Source of the DNA: Lutibacter sp.
GTDB taxonomy: Bacteria > Bacteroidota > Bacteroidia > Flavobacteriales > Flavobacteriaceae
NCBI RefSeq assembly: GCF_030692605.1
Contig: NZ_JAUYUD010000114.1
Coordinates: 1-64,000, forward strand
Length of the DNA: 64,000 nucleotides
Direction of reading: 5' to 3'
The notes below the pieces were generated by a model. That model was given only the letters and a program-made list of their open reading frames with translations, was not told the DNA's origin and searched no databases. Shown piece by piece: positions 28,943-38,956 of the stretch. Positions within the stretch are counted from its first letter, which is position 1; every line of letters starts with the position of its first letter. A program made the translations under genes and the position numbers.

Positions 28943-30655
28943 ATGAATACAACAAAACCAACGAATTACCCAGCACTTTATACCTTAATTGGTGTTTTCT
29001 TTTTTTGGGGATTTATTGCAGCCTCAAATGGCGTTTTTATTCCATTTGCAAAATCTTATTTTGATTTATCTCAATTTCAAAGTCAGTTAATCGACTCATC
29101 GTTTTATTTCGCCTATTACATAGGAGCCTTTTTATTATTTATATTATCTATTATAGGTAAAAAAGATTTATTAAATTCATGGGGATTGAAAAACGGTATT
29201 GTATATGGGTTATTGCTTTCAGTTGTAGGTGCTTTTATGATGTATCCTGCATTAGCATCTAATAGTTTTGGTTTTGTTTTAAGTGCATTGTTTTTAATTG
29301 CTTTAGGATTTTCATTACAACAAACAGCTGCACAACCTTTTGCTATTGCTTTGGGAGACGAAAGCACAGGTTCTCATCGATTAAATTTAGCTGGAGGTAT
29401 TAACTCATTCGGGACTACTATTGGTCCAATTGTATTTGCTTTAGCATTATTCGGGACTACCAAATTAGATGAAAGTTTAATTAAAGGGTTAAATATGTCT
29501 ACCGTTCAATGGTTGTATGTAATTGTTGGAGTAGCCTTTTTAGTTGCCGCAATTTTGTTTAAATTTTCTAAAAAATTACCTGAAGCGAAAGCTGATTCAA
29601 CTATCGATAATGAATCTAAAGCTACCGGAATAATGAGTTTAATAACTGTTGTATTGATAGTTGTATTGGCAATGATTTTTTATCAATATACAGGAGATAA
29701 TGTTGACCATTCAAGTAAAATGGGATTGTATTTGATATTAATTGGGATTGGAACGTTGGTATTTGGATTATTATATTCCAATGCTAAAGCGAAAAAAAAT
29801 GCCGAAGGTTGGGGAGCTTTTAAATATCCACAATTAGTTTTAGGGATGTTAGCGATTTTCACCTATGTGGGAGTTGAAGTGACTATTCAAAGTAATTTGG
29901 GGGAGTATCTAAAACATATGGATTTTACAGCTTTTTTAGGAATAAATCCAGAAACTACTTATGCTGATTTTAGTAAAATGTTATCAGATAAAACGGTTGA
30001 AGGTTATTGGGCAGGATTAACACCAATGTTAATTTCGTTGTATTGGGGAAGTTTAATGATTGGACGTTGGGCGGGTGCTATTTCTGCTTTTAGTTTGTCT
30101 TCTTCTGCCAAAAAAGTTGCTTTAATTGTTGTTCCTTATGTTGCGTTTTTAGTGATTTTAGCTTCCAATTTTATTGCAGATTTTTCAGTTGATAACACAT
30201 TAACTATACTTCCTTATGCTGTAGTAATTTTAATTCAAATCTTTGGTTTTTGGTTAGGACAAGATAAACCGGCTAAAACGTTAATGATTTTTGCAATTTT
30301 AGGAATGATTGCTATGTTTATTGGAATGTACACAACAGGAAGTATTTCAGTATTTGCATTTGTAAGTGGTGGATTATTTGCTTCGGTAATGTGGCCTGTA
30401 ATATTCTCTTTAGCGTTACAAGGTCTTGGGAAGTTTACTTCTCAAGGTTCTGCATTTTTGATTATGATGATACTTGGTGGTGCTTTTATTCCACCTTTAC
30501 AAGGTAAAATAGCCGATATGTTTAACATTACTATTTCTTATTGGGTACCATTGGTTGGTTTTGGTTATTTAACCTTATTCGCTATTATGGTAAAAGGAAT
30601 TTTAAAAAAGCAAAATATTGATGTCGATACCCTTGCAGCTGCAGCGACTCATTAA
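28943..30655 (+). CDS. FHS-family (FucP/GlcP-like) sugar:proton symporter
   Basis: Inner-membrane importer of the sugar released by the PUL enzymes, presumably glucose or sophorose. The first helix carries YTLIGVFFFWGFIAASNGVF; the family motifs QQTAAQPFAIALGDE and RLNLAGGINSFGTTIGPI are present. At 570 residues it is longer than FucP (about 440), with extra hydrophobic segments in the middle (about 225-270) and 12 to 14 predicted helices. It sits 227 bp after the second GH3 and has a good terminator, so it may be either the operon end or separately transcribed. Confidence 0.88.
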   Translation: MNTTKPTNYPALYTLIGVFFFWGFIAASNGVFIPFAKSYFDLSQFQSQLIDSSFYFAYYIGAFLLFILSIIGKKDLLNSWGLKNGIVYGLLLSVVGAFMMYPALASNSFGFVLSALFLIALGFSLQQTAAQPFAIALGDESTGSHRLNLAGGINSFGTTIGPIVFALALFGTTKLDESLIKGLNMSTVQWLYVIVGVAFLVAAILFKFSKKLPEAKADSTIDNESKATGIMSLITVVLIVVLAMIFYQYTGDNVDHSSKMGLYLILIGIGTLVFGLLYSNAKAKKNAEGWGAFKYPQLVLGMLAIFTYVGVEVTIQSNLGEYLKHMDFTAFLGINPETTYADFSKMLSDKTVEGYWAGLTPMLISLYWGSLMIGRWAGAISAFSLSSSAKKVALIVVPYVAFLVILASNFIADFSVDNTLTILPYAVVILIQIFGFWLGQDKPAKTLMIFAILGMIAMFIGMYTTGSISVFAFVSGGLFASVMWPVIFSLALQGLGKFTSQGSAFLIMMILGGAFIPPLQGKIADMFNITISYWVPLVGFGYLTLFAIMVKGILKKQNIDVDTLAAAATH

Positions 30656-30693
30656 AATGTAAGCATCCTTTTAGTGTTGTGAAATAATACTTA

Positions 30694-30726
30694 AAAAACA
30701 CGTTAAGAAATTAATGTGTTTTTTTT
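30694..30726 (+). terminator. Terminator after the sugar transporter, closing the PUL
   Basis: AAAAAACACGTTAA (30694-30707) pairs with TTAATGTGTTTTTT (30712-30725) with one G-T wobble, loop of four, ending in a T-run. It lies about 40 bp after the transporter stop. Confidence 0.75.
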
Positions 30727-30730
30727 ATTA

Positions 30731-30738
30731 TATTTTTG
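30731..30738 (+). promoter_or_regulatory. -7 box upstream of the ABC exporter gene
   Basis: TATTTTTG fits TAnnTTTG, 33 bp before the ATG and just after the preceding terminator. Confidence 0.45.
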
Positions 30739-30771
30739 CAACTTCACATTCCTTAATTTAATACTAACAAA

Positions 30772-32514
30772 ATGACATCAAAAAAGCATAAAGTAACTAT
30801 TGCGCAAGTATTTAAAGAATTTATTTGGCCACGAAGGAAAATGCTTTTTGTGGGTCTTTTCTTAATAATTGTAAGCCGATTGGCCGCTTTGGTTTTACCT
30901 GGCGCAAGCAAATATTTAATAGATGATGTAATTGTAAATAAAGACTTTGAGTTATTGAAAATATTATTATTAGTGGTTGTTGCATCTATAATTGTTCAAG
31001 CAGTAACGTCATTTATATTAACTAGATTATTAAGTGTAGAAGCACAACGTTTAATTTCGCAATTGAGGGTAAAGGTTCAAAAACAGATATTAACCTTACC
31101 AATAGGTTATTTTGATAATCAAAAATCGGGGGCTCTAGTTTCTAGAATTATGAATGATGTTGAAGGTGTTCGAAATTTGATTGGAACAGGCCTAGTTCAA
31201 TTAATAGGGGGTAGTTTAACAGCTGTTGTTGCGTTAATTTTGTTAATTAGAATCAATCCTTTAATGACAGTTTATGTACTAGTTCCAATTTCAATATTTG
31301 CGATAATTGCCTTAAAAGCATTTGGGTATATTCGACCTATTTTTAAAGAAAGATCCATTATAAATGCCGAAGTTACCGGAAGGTTAACAGAAACTTTAAA
31401 TGGTGTAAGAGTAATTAAAGGGTTTAATGCAGAAGCACAAGAAATTGCAACGTTTGAAAAAGGTGTTGAAAGATTGTATTTAAACGTAAAAACGAGTTTA
31501 ACTTCAACAGCATTATTAACTAGTTCATCTACTTTTTTATTGGGAATGGCAACGGCAGGAATTATGGGAATGGGTGGTTATTTTATTATAAAAGGAGAAA
31601 TGACCTTTGGAGATTTTCTATCTTTTACCTTATACTTGGGCTTTATGATTGCGCCTATTGTGCAAATGAGCAACATAGGAAGCCAGTTAACTGAATCTTT
31701 TGCAGGTTTGGACAGAACGGAAGAAATAATGAATATGAAACCTGAAGACAATCCAGAAGTGCGCACAGAGATTTTAACTGAATTAAAAGGCGACATCATT
31801 TTTGAAGACGTTTCGTTTTCTTACGAAGATGGAAATGAAGTAATTCATAGTATCTCTTTTGAAGCTCCGCAAGGATCGATAATAGCATTAGTTGGCTCAT
31901 CAGGTTCTGGAAAATCGACCATCGCTGGATTAGCAGCTTCTTTTTTAAATCCAGATTCTGGTAAAATTACTGTGGACGGAAAAGATTTGGCTAAAATATC
32001 GTTGAATAGCTTCAGAAAAAATTTAGGAGTGGTGTTACAAGATGAATTTTTGTTTGAAGGAACCATTAGAGAAAACATTTTATTTTCTAAACCAGATGCT
32101 TCTGAAGAAGAAATTCAATTAGCGGTAAAATCTGCTTATGTTAGTGAATTTACAGATCGATTTGAGAAAGGCTTAGAAACAGTTATTGGAGAGCGTGGGG
32201 TTAAATTATCAGGTGGTCAGCGGCAACGATTGGCCATTGCTAGAGCTATTTTGGCAAATCCAAAAATTATTATTTTAGACGAAGCTACATCAAGTTTAGA
32301 TACCGAAAGTGAAACATATATTCAACAAAGTTTAAATCAATTAATTCAAGGAAGAACCACCTTTGTAATTGCACACAGGTTAAGTACAATTAGACAAGCA
32401 AGCCAAATATTGGTTATTGAAAATGGTATTATTGCTGAACAAGGGAATCACGACGAATTAATAGCCAAAAAAGGACGCTATTTTGATTTATATACCTATC
32501 AGGCTAGAATATAA
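30772..32514 (+). CDS. MsbA-like ABC exporter (fused TM and ATPase domains)
   Basis: A half-transporter working as a homodimer, probably a lipid or drug flippase. Residues about 20-310 are the six-helix exporter domain, with the coupling segment PIGYFDNQKSGALVSRIMNDVE. Residues about 345-580 are the ATPase: Walker A GSSGSGKST, Q-loop VVLQDEFLFEG, signature LSGGQRQR, Walker B IIILDEATSSLD and switch His IAHRLST. 580 residues is standard. No lipid A genes adjoin it, so the substrate is not settled; many Bacteroidota have several such paralogues. Confidence 0.9.
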   Translation: MTSKKHKVTIAQVFKEFIWPRRKMLFVGLFLIIVSRLAALVLPGASKYLIDDVIVNKDFELLKILLLVVVASIIVQAVTSFILTRLLSVEAQRLISQLRVKVQKQILTLPIGYFDNQKSGALVSRIMNDVEGVRNLIGTGLVQLIGGSLTAVVALILLIRINPLMTVYVLVPISIFAIIALKAFGYIRPIFKERSIINAEVTGRLTETLNGVRVIKGFNAEAQEIATFEKGVERLYLNVKTSLTSTALLTSSSTFLLGMATAGIMGMGGYFIIKGEMTFGDFLSFTLYLGFMIAPIVQMSNIGSQLTESFAGLDRTEEIMNMKPEDNPEVRTEILTELKGDIIFEDVSFSYEDGNEVIHSISFEAPQGSIIALVGSSGSGKSTIAGLAASFLNPDSGKITVDGKDLAKISLNSFRKNLGVVLQDEFLFEGTIRENILFSKPDASEEEIQLAVKSAYVSEFTDRFEKGLETVIGERGVKLSGGQRQRLAIARAILANPKIIILDEATSSLDTESETYIQQSLNQLIQGRTTFVIAHRLSTIRQASQILVIENGIIAEQGNHDELIAKKGRYFDLYTYQARI

Positions 32515-32642
32515 ATGATGAATTATTTACATTAAGAAAAATTTAACAATCTAAAACAGAGGAAATATTCGTATTGAACGACTTAGTTTATAATATTGAT
32601 TAATTTTACAAATTCTAATAAAAAATGAAATCATTTTAACTG

Positions 32643-34601
32643 ATGAAAAAAATATTATTTTTAATTGTCTTCGTTCTTATAAGTATTAATAATTATGCTC
32701 AAATTCACGACCCTGTAAAATGGTCAACATCTGTTGAAAAAATTTCGGACAATGAATTTTATTTGGTGAGTACTGCAACTATTGAAGAGGGATGGCATTT
32801 GTATTCTCAAAATGTACCTGAAAATGGTCCAATTCCTACAAATTTTATATATAATTTAAACAGTAATTTCGAATTGGTTGATAAAACTTCGGAAGAAGAA
32901 GGACATATTGTTGATGATCCAATTTTTGAAATGAAAATTAAATATTTTAGTACGAAAGCAATTTTTAAGCAACGTGTTAAACTATTAATTGGAGGTGCTC
33001 AAACAATTAAAGGAGAAGTGGAATTTATGGTTTGCGATGATACAAGCTGTTTGCCACCAACAATAGAAGATCTTGAGTATTTAATAAAAGAAAACGATGC
33101 TAAAATTACAGAAATTGTGGCTCCAGAAGCTTTAAAATCTGATAAAAATAAATCGAGCAGAACTTTATTAAGTATATTTTTAATTGCATTTTTTTCTGGT
33201 TTTGCCGCATTGTTAACCCCTTGTGTATTTCCTATGATTCCTATGACTGTAAGTTTCTTTACCAAACAAAGTAAAAATAGAACTACAGGGATAAGAAATG
33301 CCATTATTTTTGGAATTTCGATAGTGGTAATTTATGTTGTTTTAGGTTTATTAGTAAGCGTTATTTTTGGTCCAAATGCTTTAAATGCATTATCTACAAA
33401 CGTGTGGTTTAATGTTATTTTCTTTTTACTATTGTTGATTTTTGCAGTATCGTTTTTAGGTGCTTTTGAATTAACACTACCAAGTTCTTGGGGGACAAAA
33501 GCAGATGCTCAGGCCGACAAAGGTGGTATTATTGGTATCTTTTTTATGGCGTTAGCATTGGCAATTGTTTCTTTTTCTTGTACAGGACCAATTGTTGGCT
33601 ATTTGTTAGTTGATGCTGCAGTGGGTGGAAATCAAATTGGACCAATTATAGGTATGTTAGGTTTTTCATTAGCGTTAGCAATTCCTTTTGGGTTGTTTGC
33701 AGCTTTTCCTGGTTGGATGAATTCATTACCAAAATCAGGTGGTTGGTTAAATACAGTTAAAGTGGTTTTAGGATTTTTAGAACTAGCCTTAGCGTTTAAA
33801 TTTTTATCGAATGCCGACTTAGTATTGCAATTACATTGGTTAGAACGAGAAGTATTTTTAGCCATTTGGATTGCAATATTTGGAACCCTAGCATTGTACC
33901 TTTTTGGTAAAATACAATTACCTCATGATTCACCAATAACTCATATTTCTGTGGGTAGATTGAGCCTTGGGTTGTTATCGTTATCATTTACTATATATAT
34001 GATCCCAGGTTTATGGGGAGCGCCATTAAACTTAATTAGCGCATTTCCTCCGGCACAGCATTATGCCGAGTCACCTTATGGAGTGGGTTTTACCAAACAA
34101 AATAACCCAACTTCAATAAGTGAAATGGATTCAAAAATACCAGAGGGAGCTCATTTAATGGCGCCACATAATATTTTGGCTTTTAACGATTACGAAAAAG
34201 GATTGGCTTATGCAAAACAAGTAAATAAACCTGTGATGCTAGACTTTACGGGGCACGCCTGTGTTAATTGCAGAAAGATGGAGCAAAATGTATGGGCGAA
34301 AGAAAAGGTATTACAAATTTTGAAAAACGAGGTGGTTTTAATTTCATTGTATGTTGATGATAAAAGAGAATTACCAGACGGAGAAGCGGTAGATTCAAAA
34401 CTAAACCCAGGTAAAAAGTTAAGATATATTGGTCAGAAATGGAGTGAATTTCAAACCATTAAATACGGTGCAAATGCACAACCGTTTTATGTGTTAATGG
34501 ATCACAACGAAGAAAATTTGATTGATCCGGTTGCCTACACTCCAGATGTTGATGTTTATCATAATTGGTTAAAAGTAGGAATTTCAAAATTTAATAAATA
34601 G
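32643..34601 (+). CDS. DsbD-like thiol:disulfide interchange protein
   Basis: Transfers electrons from cytoplasmic thioredoxin across the inner membrane to periplasmic reductants. After a signal peptide (NNYAQ) comes the DsbD alpha-type domain with the Cys pair region VCDDTSCLPPT. Eight TM helices follow, with the redox Cys in LLTPCVFPMIPMTV and FSCTGPIVGYLL. The C-terminal thioredoxin domain carries CVNC (FTGHACVNCRKME). 652 residues matches the family. It is a likely partner of the TlpA-like thioredoxins at 48858 and 51833. Confidence 0.93.
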   Translation: MKKILFLIVFVLISINNYAQIHDPVKWSTSVEKISDNEFYLVSTATIEEGWHLYSQNVPENGPIPTNFIYNLNSNFELVDKTSEEEGHIVDDPIFEMKIKYFSTKAIFKQRVKLLIGGAQTIKGEVEFMVCDDTSCLPPTIEDLEYLIKENDAKITEIVAPEALKSDKNKSSRTLLSIFLIAFFSGFAALLTPCVFPMIPMTVSFFTKQSKNRTTGIRNAIIFGISIVVIYVVLGLLVSVIFGPNALNALSTNVWFNVIFFLLLLIFAVSFLGAFELTLPSSWGTKADAQADKGGIIGIFFMALALAIVSFSCTGPIVGYLLVDAAVGGNQIGPIIGMLGFSLALAIPFGLFAAFPGWMNSLPKSGGWLNTVKVVLGFLELALAFKFLSNADLVLQLHWLEREVFLAIWIAIFGTLALYLFGKIQLPHDSPITHISVGRLSLGLLSLSFTIYMIPGLWGAPLNLISAFPPAQHYAESPYGVGFTKQNNPTSISEMDSKIPEGAHLMAPHNILAFNDYEKGLAYAKQVNKPVMLDFTGHACVNCRKMEQNVWAKEKVLQILKNEVVLISLYVDDKRELPDGEAVDSKLNPGKKLRYIGQKWSEFQTIKYGANAQPFYVLMDHNEENLIDPVAYTPDVDVYHNWLKVGISKFNK

Positions 34602-34663
34602 ATTTTGATTGTAACAGATTCATTTTATGTTTATAAATTCAATTTGTTAAATCAATACATATT

Positions 34664-36199
34664 ATGAAATTATTCAAAAATACATTCTTTAAATCTAAAC
34701 AAGTGAAAGAAACGTCTTTTGAAGATTCAGTACCTTCTAAATTAGAAATATATTTTCAAAAATTTAGAGAAAACATTGTTGGAGTTCATCAAAAATTTCA
34801 ATCGCCATATGGTGAACAAAAAATTATTTATACTGATTGGACTGCGAGCGGACGTTTATATAGACCAATTGAGGATAAACTAGTAAACGAATTTGGACCT
34901 TTTGTTGCAAATACACATACAGAAACTTCAATTACAGGCTCTACAATGACCCTGGCTTATCATAAAGCCCAAGTAATAATTAAGCAACATGTAAATGCAT
35001 CAAACGACGACGTTTTAATTACCAACGGAACTGGAATGACAGGTGTGGTTAATAAATTTCAACGAATTTTGGGATTAAAAGTCTCGGAGAATTTAAAAAA
35101 TTATACAATGGTTCCAGATGAATTACGACCAATTGTATTTATTACCCATATGGAACACCATTCTAATCAAACTTCTTGGTTAGAAACTATTGCGAATGTT
35201 GAAATAATACCTTGTCAAGATTCAGGTCTTATTTGTTTTGATAGTTTTAAAAAATTGCTTGAAAAATATAAAGAAAGACCGATAAAAATAGCCTCTGTTA
35301 CGGCTTGTTCAAATGTAACTGGAATCAGGACCGATTATCATAAAATAGCAAAAATTATTCACCAACAAGGTGGACTATGTTTTGTTGATTTTGCTTGTTC
35401 TGCTCCTTACGTTCAAATTGATATGCATCCTGCTGACCCGGAAGGTTACTTGGATGCAATTTTCTTTTCACCACATAAATTTTTAGGTGGTCCGGGAACC
35501 TCTGGGGTACTAATATTTAATAAAAAATTGTATAAAAATTTAGTGCCAGATAGCCCTGGTGGAGGCACTGTAAATTACACAAACCCTTGGGGAGACCACG
35601 ATTATATAGACGACATAGAAACCAGAGAAGATGGGGGAACGCCAGGTTTTTTACAAACCATTAAAATTGCTTTAGCAATAAAGCTGAAAGAAGAGATGGG
35701 AGTTGTTAATATGCTTGAAAGAGAACATGAGTTAAACACGTTTATTTTTAAAAAGCTATCGAGCATTTCAAATTTGAATATTTTAGCCGCCAACCATACA
35801 GATAGATTGGGAATTTTTTCATTTTATATAACAGATGTTCATTTTAATTTAATTGTGAAATTATTAAATGATAGATTTGGAATTCAAACACGAGGTGGGT
35901 GTTCTTGTGCCGGTACCTATGGTCATTTTTTGCTTCATGTAGATCAGCAAAAATCAAAAAGTATTGAGGAGAAAATTATGAGCGGTTGTTTAATTGAACG
36001 ACCGGGATGGATTAGAATGTCGATTCACCCAACCATTACAAATCAAGAAGTCCAGTTTGTTTGTGAAAGCATCAAAAAAGTTGCTGAAAACTATAAAGAA
36101 TGGGGATTAGATTATAATTATGATGCCATCAAAAACGAATATATTCATAAAACTGCTGCATCAATTGAAAATGAAATAGTAGCAAATTGGTTTGCTTAA
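34664..36199 (+). CDS. Class V aminotransferase-fold PLP enzyme (cysteine-desulfurase-like)
   Basis: A PLP-dependent enzyme of the aminotransferase class V fold. The PLP lysine is in FFSPHKFLGGPGTSGVL, with an upstream THMEHHSNQTSW segment typical of the cofactor-stacking His and a distal RGGCSCAGTYGH Cys-containing loop. It lacks the usual SufS size (about 405) and has 511 residues with extra N- and C-terminal parts, like a group annotated only as aminotransferase class V in Flavobacteriia. The true reaction (desulfurase or other lyase) is not clear. It stands alone; no suf genes are near. Confidence 0.8.
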   Translation: MKLFKNTFFKSKQVKETSFEDSVPSKLEIYFQKFRENIVGVHQKFQSPYGEQKIIYTDWTASGRLYRPIEDKLVNEFGPFVANTHTETSITGSTMTLAYHKAQVIIKQHVNASNDDVLITNGTGMTGVVNKFQRILGLKVSENLKNYTMVPDELRPIVFITHMEHHSNQTSWLETIANVEIIPCQDSGLICFDSFKKLLEKYKERPIKIASVTACSNVTGIRTDYHKIAKIIHQQGGLCFVDFACSAPYVQIDMHPADPEGYLDAIFFSPHKFLGGPGTSGVLIFNKKLYKNLVPDSPGGGTVNYTNPWGDHDYIDDIETREDGGTPGFLQTIKIALAIKLKEEMGVVNMLEREHELNTFIFKKLSSISNLNILAANHTDRLGIFSFYITDVHFNLIVKLLNDRFGIQTRGGCSCAGTYGHFLLHVDQQKSKSIEEKIMSGCLIERPGWIRMSIHPTITNQEVQFVCESIKKVAENYKEWGLDYNYDAIKNEYIHKTAASIENEIVANWFA

Positions 36200-36238
36200 A
36201 TAATGAATTTTAAAATTTATATCAAATAGTATTTATCA

Positions 36239-36823
36239 ATGGATAATTTTATTTTTTATCTTAAACAAGGCTTATTCCACGTATTGGATTGGAATGCTTA
36301 TGACCACATTTTATTTTTAATTGCATTGGTCGTTATTTACGATTTTAAAAATTGGGGAAAATTGGCGTGGCTGGTAACACTTTTTACCATTGGTCACACA
36401 TTATCATTAATCTTGGCGGCATACAAAATAGTGAATGTGAGTGGAGATTGGATTGAATTTTTAATACCTGTAACTATTTTAATTACCGCTGTAGCAAATG
36501 TTATTTTTTCAAAAAACGTTAATAAATACGCTAAAACAAGCACAAATTTGATTTTTGCATTATTTTTTGGGTTAATTCATGGGCTCGGATTTTCAAGCTA
36601 TTTTAAAATGATTATTGGAAATGAGGAAGATAAGTTTATTCCATTGTTAGAATTTGCGTTGGGTATCGAAATTTCCCAAATTATAATTGTAATAATTGTA
36701 CTTATTTTGAGTTTTATTTTTCAATCACTTTTTAGATTTTCAAAAAGAGATTGGGTATTGGTTTCTTCTTCAATTGTTATTGGAATGGTACTTCCAATTT
36801 TAAAGAGTTCAATATTTTGGTAA
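36239..36823 (+). CDS. HupE/UreJ-like membrane protein
   Basis: A 194-residue protein of about six TM helices. The HupE/UreJ pattern is visible in GLFHVLDWNAYDHILFLIAL at the start, FTIGHTLSLILA, and LFFGLIHGLGFSSYF, with conserved His residues that could bind nickel or another metal. No hydrogenase or urease genes adjoin; in Bacteroidota such proteins are commonly orphan, with unproven transport function. Starts 39 bp after the aminotransferase gene. Confidence 0.82.
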   Translation: MDNFIFYLKQGLFHVLDWNAYDHILFLIALVVIYDFKNWGKLAWLVTLFTIGHTLSLILAAYKIVNVSGDWIEFLIPVTILITAVANVIFSKNVNKYAKTSTNLIFALFFGLIHGLGFSSYFKMIIGNEEDKFIPLLEFALGIEISQIIIVIIVLILSFIFQSLFRFSKRDWVLVSSSIVIGMVLPILKSSIFW

Positions 36824-36878
36824 AATTATAACAGTGCATTTGTCTAATTCTTAATATATTGGTAGCATAGAATAAATT

Positions 36879-37301
36879 ATGGATAAAAAACAACTAAAAT
36901 ACGATGAGGCTTATATGCGAATGGCTTTTGAATGGGCAAAATTATCGTATTGTGAACGGAAAAAAGTAGGAGCATTAATTGTAAAAGATAGAATGATTAT
37001 TTCGGATGGATTTAACGGAACTCCAACCGGATTTGAAAATTGTTGTGAAGAGGAAGGGTCTACAAAGTGGTATGTTTTACATGCTGAAGCAAATGCAATA
37101 TTAAAAGTTGCTGCATCAACACAATCTTGTAAAAACTCAACGTTATATATTACCATGTCTCCTTGCAAAGAATGCAGTAAATTAATTCATCAATCAGGAA
37201 TAAAAAGAGTTGTATATGCAAATGCATATAAAGACACTACAGGGCTTGAATTTTTACAAAAAGCAGGTGTAGAATTAACATATCTTAATAACATAAAATG
37301 A
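36879..37301 (+). CDS. dCMP deaminase family protein
   Basis: Converts dCMP to dUMP for thymidylate synthesis. The zinc site is HAEANAIL with PCKECSKLI, and the N-terminal region YMRMAFEWAKLSYCERKKVGALIVKD is typical of the deoxycytidylate deaminase group. 140 residues is normal. Its stop overlaps the start of the next gene (ATGA), indicating translational coupling with the S41 protease, an arrangement conserved in flavobacteria. Confidence 0.92.
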   Translation: MDKKQLKYDEAYMRMAFEWAKLSYCERKKVGALIVKDRMIISDGFNGTPTGFENCCEEEGSTKWYVLHAEANAILKVAASTQSCKNSTLYITMSPCKECSKLIHQSGIKRVVYANAYKDTTGLEFLQKAGVELTYLNNIK

Positions 37302-38938
37302 AAAAAAGTAAAATATATCTTCCATTAATTATTGGTGTTGCTATTGCTGCAGGAATTTTGATTGGCAGCAATTTCAATTTTAAAAATAAGCCAGCCTTTT
37401 TCAGCTCAAATTCCAACGAGTCTAAAATAAAAAAGTTGATAAACTTTATCGAATTTGATTATGTTGATAAAGTTGATACTGATAGTTTGTTAGATGAGGC
37501 TATTTCTAATATTTTACTAAAATTAGATCCGCATTCTGTATATATTCCAAAAGAAGAATTAAAACAACTTACAGAAAGTATGCAAGGTAGTTTTGTTGGT
37601 ATTGGAGTCACTTTTTTAATGTACCAAGATACGGTAACAGTAACTAATGTAATTGAAGGTGGGCCAAGCGAAAGAGCAGGCCTTATAGACGGAGATAGAA
37701 TTTTAATTGCCGGGAGAGATACATTATTTGGCAAAAGTATTGAGAAAAAAGCACATTTAAATGCTATCGAAAAAGGAACTCCAATTGGAAACAGAAAGGT
37801 AAGTGATGCGGTAATGAAAGCGTTAAAAGGAGAACCAGACACAAAAGTTGAAATTACAGTTTATAGAAGATCGAGCAATAAAGTGCTAAAAATTCCAATT
37901 ACTAGAGGAGAGGTTGAAATAAAGAGCGTTACCGCTCATTATATGATTAATAAAAATCTTGGGTATATTAATATTGAGCGTTTTGCTAGAACAACCTATG
38001 ATGAATTTAAGGGAGCATTAGATGAGTTAAAAGCTAAAGGAATGACAGCGCTGGTATTAGATTTAAGAGGGAATCCAGGTGGCTTTATGGACATTGCGAA
38101 TAACATAATAGATGAATTTTTAGAAGATGGAAAACTAATAGTTTATACTAAAAATAAATCTGGATCAGTTGAAAAATCATTTTCAACAAAAAAAGGGGAT
38201 TTTGAGAATGGAGATGTGTATGTTTTAATAGATCAAAATTCAGCGTCTGCAAGTGAAATTGTAGCTGGAGCATTGCAAGACAATGATAAAGGAATAATAA
38301 TTGGCCGTCGCTCTTTCGGTAAAGGATTAGTGCAACAAGAAATGGGATTAGGTGACGGGTCTGCAGTACGGTTAACAGTTTCACGCTATTATACTCCTAC
38401 AGGAAGATCAATTCAAAAACCGTATGAACATGGTTCAAATAATGTATATAATAATGACTATATAGAAAGAATTCATAATGGTGAGTTGTTTTCAAGAGAT
38501 AGTATAAAAGTTGATAAAAAAAGAAAATATATTACTCCAAAAGGAAAAGAAGTTTATGGTGGAGGGGGAATTATCCCAGATATTTTCGTGCCATTAGACA
38601 CTTTAAATGGTTTTAGTACAGTTTATTATGGACAGATTAACGATTTTATTTTCACTTATATAGATAACCATAGAACAGAAATGAATAAATGGACTATGGA
38701 TAATTTTGTTGCTAATTTTGATAAGGATGAGAGAATATTTAATCTTTATATCAAAGAATTAGATTTAAAATTCCCCGTAGCTCCATTAATTAGAAAAAAC
38801 TTAAAAATATATTTTAATGCTGTTGTAGCACGAAATTTATTTGAAGAAACTGGTTATTATTTAATTACTCATAAGGAGGATACCATGATTCAAAAAGTAC
38901 TTGAGTTAGAGGCTAAGAAGAAAATAAAAACTAAATAA
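37298..38938 (+). CDS. S41-family C-terminal processing peptidase with PDZ domain
   Basis: A periplasmic, membrane-anchored serine protease that trims or degrades envelope proteins. One N-terminal TM anchor (YLPLIIGVAIAAGILIGS), a PDZ domain (about 85-200; GIGVTFLMYQDTVTVTNVIEGGPSERAGL), and the S41 core with DLRGNPGG, the nucleophile Ser in QNSASASEIVAGAL and the Lys in RRSFGKGLVQ. 546 residues fits CtpA-type enzymes of Bacteroidota. Overlaps the dCMP deaminase gene by 4 bp. Confidence 0.93.
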   Translation: MKKSKIYLPLIIGVAIAAGILIGSNFNFKNKPAFFSSNSNESKIKKLINFIEFDYVDKVDTDSLLDEAISNILLKLDPHSVYIPKEELKQLTESMQGSFVGIGVTFLMYQDTVTVTNVIEGGPSERAGLIDGDRILIAGRDTLFGKSIEKKAHLNAIEKGTPIGNRKVSDAVMKALKGEPDTKVEITVYRRSSNKVLKIPITRGEVEIKSVTAHYMINKNLGYINIERFARTTYDEFKGALDELKAKGMTALVLDLRGNPGGFMDIANNIIDEFLEDGKLIVYTKNKSGSVEKSFSTKKGDFENGDVYVLIDQNSASASEIVAGALQDNDKGIIIGRRSFGKGLVQQEMGLGDGSAVRLTVSRYYTPTGRSIQKPYEHGSNNVYNNDYIERIHNGELFSRDSIKVDKKRKYITPKGKEVYGGGGIIPDIFVPLDTLNGFSTVYYGQINDFIFTYIDNHRTEMNKWTMDNFVANFDKDERIFNLYIKELDLKFPVAPLIRKNLKIYFNAVVARNLFEETGYYLITHKEDTMIQKVLELEAKKKIKTK

Positions 38939-38956
38939 ATGGGCATATTTTAAATT

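Noticed and set aside
36239-36823. Link of the HupE-like protein to a hydrogenase or urease cluster
   Set aside because: No hydrogenase, urease or nickel genes are present in the window.
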